Positions 8,351-16,663 of a stretch of 64,000 nt of DNA are shown here, piece by piece (position 1 is the first letter of the stretch; each line of letters starts with the position of its first letter). The DNA is from an uncultured Eubacteriales bacterium (GTDB lineage Bacteria; Bacillota; Clostridia; TANB77; CAG-508). Below the pieces are notes generated by a model. The model searched no databases. It was not told where the DNA came from and saw nothing but the letters and a program-made list of their open reading frames with translations. The position numbers and the translations under genes were made by a program. The stretch is from assembly GCA_905203305.1 (NCBI GenBank), contig CAJKVH010000003.1, positions 1 to 64,000 of the forward strand, written 5' to 3'.

Positions 8351-8980
8351 TCAAACATTTACAAAGTATTTAATACCATTTGATATAGCTTTAGATTTAA
8401 ATATAGCTTTTCCATGTTCTATCAATTTACTTTTTAAAATAACTGAATTACTAATTAAATTAGAAAATTCAGAAATAGATGTATAAAACAAATTAGTATA
8501 TTTATAATCAATATTAATATTTGTAAAAATTAAGTAATAAAAATTTTTGTATTCATATAAAGAAATATTTTTTGCAAATCCTTTAAGATCAGATAAATTT
8601 GATGAATTACAATATGTACAAAAATTACAAAATTCCTCAAAATTATTAAATTTGTAAATTGCATTTTTATAAGAATTAGACAAAGTTTTTCTCTTATATT
8701 TAACTTTTTTAGAAGAATTAAAATCACTAGACTCATTTTTATATTTTGTAAGAGTAAAAACAACATATCCATCTTTAGTTGAAAAAGCCTCAACTAAAAG
8801 TTTACAATTTTGAACTTTAAAACCAACTTGTTTTTCAGCCTCATTTAAAATAGCTTGAAAAAGAGAATGTGATTTATCAGTATTTTTAATTAAACTATTT
8901 ATATCAATATTTTTATCAGACAATTCATCAATATCAATAATAATTCTAATTTTATTATCAGTAAGTTTTTCAATTTTCAT
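8351..8980 (-). CDS. mecA: MecA family adaptor protein
   Basis: The N-terminal MKIEKLTDNKIRIIIDIDEL, followed by LFQAILNEAEKQVGF and a K-LLVEAF strand, matches the MecA N-domain, which holds substrates. The C-terminal half corresponds to the ClpC-binding domain, although it diverges. MecA delivers proteins such as ComK to ClpCP in Bacilli; targets here are unknown. A strong AGGAGG site supports the ATG at 8980. Length 209 is usual. It is monocistronic. Confidence 0.75.
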   Translation of the reverse strand: MKIEKLTDNKIRIIIDIDELSDKNIDINSLIKNTDKSHSLFQAILNEAEKQVGFKVQNCKLLVEAFSTKDGYVVFTLTKYKNESSDFNSSKKVKYKRKTLSNSYKNAIYKFNNFEEFCNFCTYCNSSNLSDLKGFAKNISLYEYKNFYYLIFTNINIDYKYTNLFYTSISEFSNLISNSVILKSKLIEHGKAIFKSKAISNGIKYFVNV

Positions 8981-9126
8981 ATAAAAAATATCCTCCTAAA
9001 AATTATATGTAAAACAATAAAAAATGCTACCTAAAAATATTATACTACGAAAAATATAATAATTAAAGGAACAATTTATGGTAATATAAAATGTAGCACA
9101 AAAAATAAAAAAAATCTACAATTTGC

Positions 9127-9155
9127 TTGAAAAAAATGTAAAATGAATATATAAT
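9127..9155 (+). promoter_or_regulatory. Promoter of the DUF4321-radC-mre operon
   Basis: TTGAAA, 17 bp, TATAAT, about 53 bp before the first start codon. The following genes are packed with short gaps, so this may drive the operon through mrdA or minC. Confidence 0.7.
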
Positions 9156-9207
9156 ATAAAAGTCTTATAAACGCAAAAATCCGTAAGGAAAACAAAGGAG
9201 GAAAAAA

Positions 9208-9465
9208 ATGGCAGCAAGAGATAAAAGTTTTTGGATATTATTAATATTTATACTAAGTGGATTAGTAATTGGTGGATTATTAGGAAACTTAGCATCAAAT
9301 GTAAATGGCTTATGGTGGTTATCATTTGGACAAGAATTTGGATTAGAAAGTCCATTTGTATTAAATTTAAGCATATTAAGTATCACATTTGCATTCTCAA
9401 TAAAGATAAATATAGCAAGCATCATAGGTATGGCAATAGCAATATTTATATATAGAAAGGTATAA
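9208..9465 (+). CDS. DUF4321 domain membrane protein
   Basis: An 85-residue protein with two or three membrane segments. The core FWILLIFILSGLVIGGLLG, then WWLSFG, and the C-terminal NIASIIGMAIAIFIYRKV fit the DUF4321 family. That family is commonly found beside radC and mreB in Clostridia, as it is here, but its function is unknown. AAAGGAGG ribosome site; 28 bp before radC. Confidence 0.82.
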   Translation: MAARDKSFWILLIFILSGLVIGGLLGNLASNVNGLWWLSFGQEFGLESPFVLNLSILSITFAFSIKINIASIIGMAIAIFIYRKV

Positions 9466-9493
9466 AAAAGGTAAGGGGCGGAAAGGAAGAAAT

Positions 9494-10204
9494 TTGACAA
9501 TAAAAGAATTACCTAAAAGTGAAAGACCATACGAAAAATTAGAATTATATGGCGAAAAAAGTCTTAGTAATGCAGAATTATTAGCAATAATAATAAAAAC
9601 AGGAACAAAAGAATTCACAAGTGTTGATATAGCAAGGAAAATACTAAATTTAAACGAAATGTATGACAAAAAAAGTTTATCATTTTTAAAAGATTTAAGT
9701 ATAGAAGAAATAACAAAAATAAAAGGAATAGGAAGAGTAAAAGCATTGCAATTAAAAGCGATATGCGAACTTGCAAACAGAATAAATGTGCCTCCAAACT
9801 ATAAAAATACTAGAATAAGAGAACCAAATGATATTGTAAAAATACTAATGAATGAAATGCAATATGAAAGAAAAGAAATAGCAAAAATAATATTACTAAA
9901 CAACAAAAACAATATATTAAAAATAAAAGATATTGCCGTAGGCGGAGATAATTTTGTAAGCATAGGAATGAAAGATATCTTATCAGAAGCAGTAAAAATA
10001 AATGCACCAAAAATAATATTGGTTCACAATCATCCAAGCGGAAATTCCGATCCAAGCTTAAAAGATTATGAAGTAACAAAAAAACTAGATGAAGTTTCAA
10101 AATTATTAGGAATAGAATTAATAGATCATATAGTAATAGGAAAATCCGAATATACGAGCATAAAAACAATAGAAAAATTAAAAACAAAATGGGAGAGGAA
10201 GTAG
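9494..10204 (+). CDS. radC: RadC family JAB-domain protein
   Basis: Helix-hairpin-helix-like N-terminus (LSIEEITKIKGIGRVKALQL, about residues 70-90) is followed by the RadC JAB/MPN metal-binding domain with VHNHPSGNSDPS-KD near residue 177. RadC proteins are called DNA repair factors, though their role is not settled. TTG start with a GGAAAGGAAG site. The gene runs to within five bases of the mreB start, typical of the radC-mreB order in Firmicutes. Confidence 0.9.
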   Translation: MTIKELPKSERPYEKLELYGEKSLSNAELLAIIIKTGTKEFTSVDIARKILNLNEMYDKKSLSFLKDLSIEEITKIKGIGRVKALQLKAICELANRINVPPNYKNTRIREPNDIVKILMNEMQYERKEIAKIILLNNKNNILKIKDIAVGGDNFVSIGMKDILSEAVKINAPKIILVHNHPSGNSDPSLKDYEVTKKLDEVSKLLGIELIDHIVIGKSEYTSIKTIEKLKTKWERK

Positions 10205-10209
10205 ATAAA

Positions 10210-11241
10210 ATGAAATTTTTTACATTTGGTTCAAAAGACATAGGAATAGACTTAGGAACTGCAAACATTTTAATGACACTAAAAGGAAAAGGAATAGTAT
10301 TAAAAGAACCATCTGTTGTAGCAATAGATAGAAAAACAGGAGAAATAAAAGCAACAGGATATGAAGCAAAAGAAATGCTTGGAAGAACTCCTGAAGACAT
10401 TAAAGCCGTAAGGCCTATGAAAGATGGAGTAATAGCAGATTTTACAGCAACAGGGTTAATGCTTAAAAATATGCTAAGAAAAGTATCAACAAGATATAGT
10501 GTAGGAAGACCAAGAGTAGTAGTAGGAGTTCCATCTGGAATAACAGAGGTAGAAGAAAGAGCAGTAGAAGAATCTATAATGCAAGCTGGAGCAAAAGAAG
10601 TATATATAGTAGAAGAACCAATGGCAGCAGCAATAGGAGCAGGAATAAATATAACAGAACCAAGTGGAAGTATGATAGTAGATATTGGTGGAGGAACAAC
10701 AGAAGTTGCAGTTATATCATTAGGAGGAATAGTTGTAAGTAACTCTCTAAGAATAGCAGGAGATGAATTAGACGAAGATATAGTAAACTATATAAGAAGA
10801 GAAGAAAACTTATCAATAGGAGAAACAACAGCAGAACAAATAAAAATGCAAATAGGATGTGCAACACCACTTATGACAGATATGTCAATGGAAATAAGAG
10901 GAAGAGATTTAGTAACAGGACTTCCAAGAAATATAACAATAAAGTCTTCTCAAATAATGGAAGCAATAAGTGAATCAATATCAAAAATAGTAGAAACTGT
11001 AAAACAAACACTAGAAAAGACACCACCAGAATTATCAGCAGATCTAGTAGAAAAAGGAATATACCTAGCAGGAGGAGGAGCATTAATTCAAAACTTAGAT
11101 AAACTTCTAAGTGAAGAAACAAATATGCCAGTATATGTTGCAAACTCACCACTAGAATGTGTAGTAAATGGAACAGGAAAAACATTAGAAGATCTAGAAA
11201 GATTAAAAACAGTACTTATAAATAGCAGAAAAAGAAGATAA
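10210..11241 (+). CDS. mreB: Rod-shape protein MreB (actin-like)
   Basis: An actin-fold ATPase that forms membrane-bound filaments directing lateral wall synthesis with MreC, MreD, RodA and PBP2. Phosphate-1 motif IGIDLGTAN at the N-terminus, RPRVVVGVPSGITEVEERA in the middle, phosphate-2 VDIGGGTTE, and the adenosine motif LAGGGALI near the end are intact. An open frame begins at 10189, but ATG 10210 (MKFFTFG) has a GAGAGGAAG site and fits family length (343 residues). Confidence 0.95.
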   Translation: MKFFTFGSKDIGIDLGTANILMTLKGKGIVLKEPSVVAIDRKTGEIKATGYEAKEMLGRTPEDIKAVRPMKDGVIADFTATGLMLKNMLRKVSTRYSVGRPRVVVGVPSGITEVEERAVEESIMQAGAKEVYIVEEPMAAAIGAGINITEPSGSMIVDIGGGTTEVAVISLGGIVVSNSLRIAGDELDEDIVNYIRREENLSIGETTAEQIKMQIGCATPLMTDMSMEIRGRDLVTGLPRNITIKSSQIMEAISESISKIVETVKQTLEKTPPELSADLVEKGIYLAGGGALIQNLDKLLSEETNMPVYVANSPLECVVNGTGKTLEDLERLKTVLINSRKRR

Positions 11242-11263
11242 AAAATAGAAAGGATAAATTATT

Positions 11264-12079
11264 ATGTATAAAAATAAAAAAGGCGAAGTAATAGGAATAG
11301 TTGTAACAATAGTAATACTAATATTGTTAGTTATTTTAACAAACACCGAAAACAGTAATTTATCTTATGTAGAAAATGTAGCAAATAAACTAGTAAATCC
11401 AATACAAAATGGACTTACATATGTAAAAAACAAAATTCATGGAAATTCATCATTTTTTACAAATATAAATGAACTAAAAAGTGAAAATGATGAACTAAAA
11501 ACAAAAAACAGTCAATTAGAAGAAACTTTAAGAGAACTAGAAACAATAAAAGCAGAAAATCAAACACTAAAACAATATTTAGACTTAACACAAAAATATA
11601 CAGACTATAAAACAGTTGCAGCAGACGTTATAAGTAGAGATATAAGCAATTACTCAAAAACAATAGTAATAAATGCTGGAACAAAAAGTGGAATAAAAGA
11701 AAACATGACAGTAATATCATCAGAAGGGCTAGTAGGATATGTAATATCTGCAACAGATACAACATCAAAAGTACAAACAATAGTAGATTCATCAAGCAAT
11801 ACAAGTAGTATCTTAAGCTCATCAAGAGATAGTGTAGTATGTAAAGGCATATTAGATCAAAACAATATCTTAAAAGCAGTTTATGTACCAACAGATGCAA
11901 CTGTAGCACAAGGTGATTCAGTAGAAACATCAGGACTTGGTGGAATATATCCAAAAGGAATATACATAGGAAAAGTATCAAAAGTAGTAAATACATCTAA
12001 TTTAAATGATAGATATGCACTTATAGAAACAGCAGTAAACTTTAATAAATTAGAAACAGTATTGGTAATAACAAATTAA
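11264..12079 (+). CDS. mreC: Rod-shape protein MreC
   Basis: A bitopic membrane protein: membrane helix at about 9-27, coiled coil (LKSENDELKTKNSQLEETL) at about 66-105, then the beta-rich MreC core with VISRDISNYSKTIVINAGTKSG and EGLVGYV. It links MreB to wall enzymes outside the membrane. It lies 22 bp after mreB and 18 bp before mreD. Length 271 is usual. No disruption. Confidence 0.93.
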   Translation: MYKNKKGEVIGIVVTIVILILLVILTNTENSNLSYVENVANKLVNPIQNGLTYVKNKIHGNSSFFTNINELKSENDELKTKNSQLEETLRELETIKAENQTLKQYLDLTQKYTDYKTVAADVISRDISNYSKTIVINAGTKSGIKENMTVISSEGLVGYVISATDTTSKVQTIVDSSSNTSSILSSSRDSVVCKGILDQNNILKAVYVPTDATVAQGDSVETSGLGGIYPKGIYIGKVSKVVNTSNLNDRYALIETAVNFNKLETVLVITN

Positions 12080-12097
12080 GAAGAAGGAGGATAGGAA

Positions 12098-12633
12098 ATG
12101 AAAAAAGCACTAATAAATATATTTTTAGTAATAACATTTATAATTATATATTTATTACAAATAAACCTATTCTCTTGGTTTAAAATAGCACGGAGTAATG
12201 CCAAACTTATTTGTAATGTATATTTTATTTATCGGTCTATTTTATAGTAGAACAGCTGGAATGACTTACGGAATACTTACGCGGAATACTTTTAGACCTA
12301 TTCATAGGAAGAAAAGTAGGAGTTACAGCTATAATGCTTGGTGTAGTAGGATTAATAGGAGGAGTATTTGACAAAAACTTCTCAAAAGAAAGCAGAATAA
12401 CAATAATAATAATGGTTATAGTAAGCACATTTTTATATGAAATAGGAGCCTATTTAATAGGATGCCCAATATATGGTTATGACTTAGAATTATTAAGCTT
12501 TGTAAAAACATTATTATTAGAAACAATTTACAATATAATAATAACAATAATATTATATCCATTAATACAAAAATTAGGATATGAAATAGAAGAAGAATAT
12601 AAGGGAAATAAGATTTTAACAAGATATTTTTAA
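12098..12633 (+). CDS. mreD: Rod-shape protein MreD, needing two +1 shifts at CGG
   Basis: ATG 12098 has an AGGAGGATAGG site and starts a typical MreD N-terminal helix ending NLFSWFKIA. The frame then meets an in-frame CGG at 12191; reading GGA one base later gives VMPNLFVMYILFIGLFYSR, the expected next helices. A second in-frame CGG at 12282 again requires a +1 step to continue as ILLDLFIGRKVGVTAIMLG. With both steps the product is 177 residues, full length for MreD, with no other stop or indel. Without them, translation stops at 12247. MreD is an integral membrane partner of MreC and PBP2, so a dead copy in an intact operon would be surprising. It may be recoded, truly mutated, or a sequence error. 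Confidence 0.85.
12191..12194 (+). other. CGG-A apparent +1 shift site 1 (mreD)
   Basis: Codon 32 of the mreD frame is CGG in context GCA CGG AGT. Skipping the C gives GCA GGA GTA (Ala-Gly-Val) and restores the MreD sequence. Confidence 0.75.
12282..12285 (+). other. CGG-A apparent +1 shift site 2 (mreD)
   Basis: In the frame restored by the first shift, ACG CGG AAT occurs. Skipping the C gives GGA ATA CTT TTA and restores the next membrane helix. Confidence 0.75.
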
Positions 12634-12672
12634 AAAAGTTCTAAAATAAAATTCGCAAGAGAAGGTGAAATA

Positions 12673-14769
12673 TTGAAAAGAAGAATAAAAAAAGAACATA
12701 CAAATCTCAGATTCAATATTCTAATGATTATAGTTTATATTATTGGAGCAATATTAATAGTTAAATTATTTGAGCTGCAAATTATAAAAGGATCTCAATA
12801 TAGAGAAATTTCTAATACAAGACTTTCAAGAGAAAGCACATTAGAAGCATCTAGAGGAGAAATCTTAGATAGATCTGGAAATGTATTAGCAACAAGTACA
12901 AGTTCTTTTAATATAGAAATGTACAAAACAAAATCAGATGATGAAACACTAAATAATTGTATTTTAAATATAATAAAACTATTTGAAGAAAACGAAGTAA
13001 GTTATCCAAATAATTTTCCGGTAAATGACGAATGTACTGCATATACTATGGAAGGAGATACTTTAAAAAAATGGCTTTCAAAATATAAACTAGCAGAAAA
13101 TACAAAGCCAGAAGATGTAGTAAACTTTTTTATAAACAAATACAATATAAAATCAAATGATATAAAAGAAGCAAGAAAAATAATATCAATAAGATATGAA
13201 ATGACAACAAAAGGATATAGTAGTACAAAATCATTACAATTAGCAGAAAATGTATCAAGAAATGTAGTTGCACAAATAAGTGAAAGAAATTCAGATTTTC
13301 CAGGAGTTACAATAACAACACAAAGTTCTAGAAAATATAATTATGATAATTTAGCATCACATATATTAGGATATATTGGAAAAATAAGCGAAAAAGAATA
13401 TAATGAAGCACAAGATATATATGGAAATTCAGACTATGTTGGAAGAACAGGAATAGAATCATTATTTGAAGACTATTTAAGAGGAAAAAAAGGAAAAGAA
13501 GAAATAGAAATGACAGTTGACGGAACTGTAACAGGAGAAACAGTTACCAAAGAACCAGAACAAGGCTCAACAGTTGTTCTAACAGTAGATTCAAAGCTAC
13601 AAGAAGTAGCAGAAACAGCCCTAAAAAATAACATAGAAAAAATAAAAAATGGAGGTTTCTCTACAAGATATGATGCAAAAGGTGGATGTGTAGCAGTAAT
13701 AGATGTACATTCAGGTGAAATACTTGCAATGGCAAGTTATCCTGATTACAATCCAAATTCATGGGTTGGAGGAATAAGTGTTGCAGATTATAACCAAATA
13801 AAAGAAAATAATGCATTATTTAATAAAGCAGTTTCAGGTTCGTATGCACCAGGATCAATATTTAAAATGGTAACAGCACTAGCAGGACTAGAAACAGGAG
13901 CAATATCAACGACAGAAAAAATAAATGATACAGGTATATATACAAGATATAAAGATTATCAACCAAGATGTTGGTATTACAATAGTTATCATAAAGGACA
14001 TGGGTATTTAAATGTATCTGGAGCAATAGAAAAATCATGTAACTACTTTTTCTATGAAACAGGAAACCGAATGGGAATAGACACATTAGACAAATATGCA
14101 ACATATTTTGGACTTGGAAAGAAAACAGGAATAGAACTTCCAAGTGAAACAGCAGGAACATTAGCATCACCAGAAGCAGCAAAAAAATTAAATGAAACAT
14201 GGTCAGCAGGACAAACACTTCAAGCATCAATAGGACAAAGTTATAACAGTTTTTCACCATTACAACTAGTAAAATATATAGGTATGGTTGCAAATGGAGG
14301 AAATAAAATAAATCCAACAATAGTAAAAAGAATAATGAATGCAGATGGAACAGAAAGCTCTAAAGCAGAAATAAACCAATATGTAAAAGAAAAATTAGGA
14401 CTTGAAGATGACAATTCAGAAAACTTAACATTTTCTGAATCAAACATAAAAGCAGTTTTAGAAGGAATGAGATCAGTTACAGAAGAAGGAGGAACAGCAA
14501 GTAGCGTATTTAAAAACTTTAATATTGAAGTAGGTGGAAAAACAGGATCTGCAGAAGCAGGTTCAAATGTAAATGCATGGTTTGCAGGTTTCGCACCATT
14601 TGATGATCCAGAAATAGCAGTTGTGGTTATGGTTGAAAATGGTGGACACGGATTTTATACAGCAGAAGTTGCAAGAGAAATAATTGCAGAATACTTTGGA
14701 ATGAATATAAATTCAAATGAAATACAAGAAAGCAATCAAGCAACAAACTATGTAGAAACAATACAATAA
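12673..14769 (+). CDS. mrdA: Penicillin-binding protein 2 (elongation transpeptidase)
   Basis: A class B PBP with a cytoplasmic tail, one membrane helix (about 15-37), a dimerisation domain starting LEASRGEILDRSGNVLA, and a transpeptidase domain. The active-site motifs are intact: S395-I-F-K, S455-C-N and K623-T-G. It cross-links peptidoglycan during elongation with MreBCD and RodA. TTG start with GAGAAGGTG site. The 698-residue length is normal. It follows mreD by 39 bp and precedes minC by 12 bp, so it is part of the same operon. Confidence 0.94.
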   Translation: MKRRIKKEHTNLRFNILMIIVYIIGAILIVKLFELQIIKGSQYREISNTRLSRESTLEASRGEILDRSGNVLATSTSSFNIEMYKTKSDDETLNNCILNIIKLFEENEVSYPNNFPVNDECTAYTMEGDTLKKWLSKYKLAENTKPEDVVNFFINKYNIKSNDIKEARKIISIRYEMTTKGYSSTKSLQLAENVSRNVVAQISERNSDFPGVTITTQSSRKYNYDNLASHILGYIGKISEKEYNEAQDIYGNSDYVGRTGIESLFEDYLRGKKGKEEIEMTVDGTVTGETVTKEPEQGSTVVLTVDSKLQEVAETALKNNIEKIKNGGFSTRYDAKGGCVAVIDVHSGEILAMASYPDYNPNSWVGGISVADYNQIKENNALFNKAVSGSYAPGSIFKMVTALAGLETGAISTTEKINDTGIYTRYKDYQPRCWYYNSYHKGHGYLNVSGAIEKSCNYFFYETGNRMGIDTLDKYATYFGLGKKTGIELPSETAGTLASPEAAKKLNETWSAGQTLQASIGQSYNSFSPLQLVKYIGMVANGGNKINPTIVKRIMNADGTESSKAEINQYVKEKLGLEDDNSENLTFSESNIKAVLEGMRSVTEEGGTASSVFKNFNIEVGGKTGSAEAGSNVNAWFAGFAPFDDPEIAVVVMVENGGHGFYTAEVAREIIAEYFGMNINSNEIQESNQATNYVETIQ

Positions 14770-14781
14770 AAGGAGAATGTA

Positions 14782-15393
14782 ATGAGAAATTGTATAAATG
14801 TAAGTCAAAAAAATAATTTGGTTATTATAAAAATACATCCAGAAGCTAAAATAGAAGATATAATACCACAAATTAGAAAAAAAACATCTCAATTACAAAA
14901 GATATATAAAGAAGAAAAAACACCAATAATGATAACAGGAAAGGTACTAAAGAATAAAGAAATTGATGAAATAGAATCAATAATAAAAGATAAATTAGAT
15001 GTTGAAGTAGATTTTGATATGCCAAAAGAATTAGGACTACATAATATAAAAAGAACATTTATACAAGAAGTATCAGTATCAGAAACAAAATTTCATAGAG
15101 GATCATTAAGATCTGGACAAAAAATAGAAGAAGACGGAAGTATAGTAATTATAGGAGATGTAAATTCGGGAGCAGAAGTTGTTGCAGCAGATAACATAGT
15201 AGTATTAGGAACATTGAGAGGTCTAGCACATGCAGGTGCAAAAGGAAATACAAAAGCCATAATTGCAGCAGGAAAACTAGATACTGTACAAATTCGTATA
15301 GCAAATATTGTCAAAGAAATAGACAGAGATGAAGAACCTATGCACAGACAAGCATATGTATATATAGAAAATAATGATGTAGTAATAGAATAG
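14782..15393 (+). CDS. minC: Septum-site determining protein MinC
   Basis: The N-terminal domain (about 1-95) is the FtsZ-inhibiting part. After a linker, the C-terminal beta-helix reads RSGQKIEEDGSIVIIGDVN, GAEVVAADNIVVLGTLRG, AHAGAKGN and IIAAGKL, the diagnostic MinC repeat. MinC blocks FtsZ assembly away from midcell, normally recruited by MinD. No minD or minE follows here; the next genes are convergent. The ribosome site AAAGGAG and 12-bp gap place it in the mre-mrdA operon. Confidence 0.92.
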   Translation: MRNCINVSQKNNLVIIKIHPEAKIEDIIPQIRKKTSQLQKIYKEEKTPIMITGKVLKNKEIDEIESIIKDKLDVEVDFDMPKELGLHNIKRTFIQEVSVSETKFHRGSLRSGQKIEEDGSIVIIGDVNSGAEVVAADNIVVLGTLRGLAHAGAKGNTKAIIAAGKLDTVQIRIANIVKEIDRDEEPMHRQAYVYIENNDVVIE

Positions 15394-15397
15394 TAAT

Positions 15398-15736
15398 TTA
15401 ACTTAAAAGTAACAAAATTAAGCTAATAAAAAGTTCATCATCTTTTACGCCTTCTTGGTATAGGAAAAAAATAAGACAAATTAAAAGAATGTCATCAAAA
15501 TAAAGTTTTAAGCCAAATAATTCAAAAAAATAGTTAGAATTTTCATCTACTTTTTTTGAATTATTTTTTTCGTCTTTTTTATTATCAGAGCCATTAACTT
15601 GAGAGTAATTAGAAGTAATTTGCTTATTAGTATGTAAATTATTAGGTTGGTTTTCTATAAGAACTTTAGGAAAATTATACTGATAATTCCTGTTATAATA
15701 AGGATTATAGAAAAAAGGATAACGAAAAATTGGCAT
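15398..15736 (-). CDS. Conserved hypothetical protein with C-terminal hydrophobic segment
   Basis: A 112-residue protein. The N-terminus is rich in Tyr, Phe, Pro and Asn (FRYPFFYNPYYNRNYQY), the middle is charged and Asn-rich, and the C-terminal part (FFELFGLKLYFDDILLICL and a following hydrophobic stretch) may be one or two membrane segments. I do not recognise a named family. The start overlaps the upstream gene's stop by one base, so it is the last of a three-gene operon. Confidence 0.6.
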   Translation of the reverse strand: MPIFRYPFFYNPYYNRNYQYNFPKVLIENQPNNLHTNKQITSNYSQVNGSDNKKDEKNNSKKVDENSNYFFELFGLKLYFDDILLICLIFFLYQEGVKDDELFISLILLLLS

Positions 15737-16137
15737 TAGTTCTTTACTCCTGTTTCATTTTTAAATAGATTAGAAACTTCAGTAATTTTAAATAAATTAA
15801 CATACTGATCTATTTTTTTTTGCCTACTTTCCCTTAGATAAGGTTTAAGAGAATAAAGTAAATTACTTCTAGGATCATTTTTTTTATTTAAAGCTTCCAT
15901 AATAGATTTTATTTTCAAAATAGTTTCAAAATCAATATTACTTGAAGACGAAGAATTATTATTATCAGAAGAATCAGCAGAAGATTCTGAAGAAGAGTTG
16001 TTTTTTAGAACACTTGCAAGATTACTTATCATTTCAGGAGTTATATTTAAATTAGAAGAACTATTATCACTTGAAGAATCGTTATTCATCATATTTTTTA
16101 AATTATTAATAATGTTTGAAATATTATCCTCTGCCAT
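15736..16137 (-). CDS. Hypothetical Ser/Asn-rich protein
   Basis: A 133-residue protein with two runs of Ser, Asn and Asp (about 20-32 and 47-67) between short helical parts, and a basic C-terminal helix region (LKPYLRESRQKKIDQYVNL). No signal peptide, no known domain recognised. GGAGGTAAT ribosome site. It follows the 52-residue gene by 11 bp. Confidence 0.6.
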   Translation of the reverse strand: MAEDNISNIINNLKNMMNNDSSSDNSSSNLNITPEMISNLASVLKNNSSSESSADSSDNNNSSSSSNIDFETILKIKSIMEALNKKNDPRSNLLYSLKPYLRESRQKKIDQYVNLFKITEVSNLFKNETGVKN

Positions 16138-16148
16138 AATATTACCTC

Positions 16149-16307
16149 CTAATTTTGGTTATTAGATTTAGAATTCAAAGCTTGAATTATTTTTTGTTTT
16201 TCTTCTGGACTTAAAATTTGATTAATTTGGTTAAGCCCCTTAGACAATTGGTTTTTGTCCATATTATTTAACATATTCATTAAATATGTAACATCAATAT
16301 TATTCAT
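16149..16307 (-). CDS. Small hypothetical protein (52 residues)
   Basis: ATG at 16307 has an AGAGGTGAA ribosome site, and the frame reads MNNIDVTYLMNMLNNM, then DKNQLSKGLNQINQILSPEE, ending QALNSKSNNQN. It is helical, with no membrane segment. It lies first in the operon with the two genes above and shares their Asn-rich composition. Function unknown. Confidence 0.6.
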   Translation of the reverse strand: MNNIDVTYLMNMLNNMDKNQLSKGLNQINQILSPEEKQKIIQALNSKSNNQN

Positions 16308-16330
16308 AAAATTCACCTCTTTATAATTAT

Positions 16331-16359
16331 ATTATATGAAAGGGAAAAATATGTGTTAA
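16331..16359 (-). promoter_or_regulatory. Promoter of the three small minus-strand genes
   Basis: On the minus strand TTAACA, 17 bp, TATAAT, 24 bp before the first ATG. Confidence 0.6.
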
Positions 16360-16407
16360 AATTAAAAGTTATATTACATAAAAAGTTACAGAAAATGCCG
16401 AAAATAC

Positions 16408-16436
16408 TTGCAAAACCGCCTAAAAAGCTATATAAT
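16408..16436 (+). promoter_or_regulatory. Possible distal promoter of the first surface operon
   Basis: TTGCAA, 17 bp, TATAAT. A transcript from here would carry a leader of about 220 nt, in which I see no clear conserved RNA. Confidence 0.5.
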
Positions 16437-16593
16437 GGTATTATAGTGTGCAATTATGTTTAATAGAAAAAAACAAATGTAATATAATTGTAATAAAAGT
16501 TTAATAAAAAAGTCAAAAAAAACCACAAAAAAGCTTCCGTAAAGGTGTAAGAAAAAATAAAAATAAACCTAAAAGGAAGATGAAAAAGTTATA

Positions 16594-16622
16594 TTGACTA
16601 AAAAAAAGCACTTATATATAAT
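16594..16622 (+). promoter_or_regulatory. Proximal promoter of the first surface operon
   Basis: TTGACT, 17 bp, TATAAT, about 42 bp before the ATG. The region 16308-16593 holds the divergent promoter, the distal promoter, and otherwise AT-rich sequence without a gene. Confidence 0.65.
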
Positions 16623-16663
16623 AAATTAGAATATAAAGTGTGCAAAAAAAGGGAGGAATTAAT

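Noticed and set aside
12334..12633. A separate 99-residue membrane protein
   Set aside because: It is the C-terminal half of MreD; the upstream sequence continues the same protein once the two CGG shifts are allowed.
16437..16593. Riboswitch (for example cyclic-di-GMP) in the leader of the first surface operon
   Set aside because: I looked for the conserved GCAAA and tetraloop-receptor parts and did not find a convincing match; the sequence is mostly A-rich.
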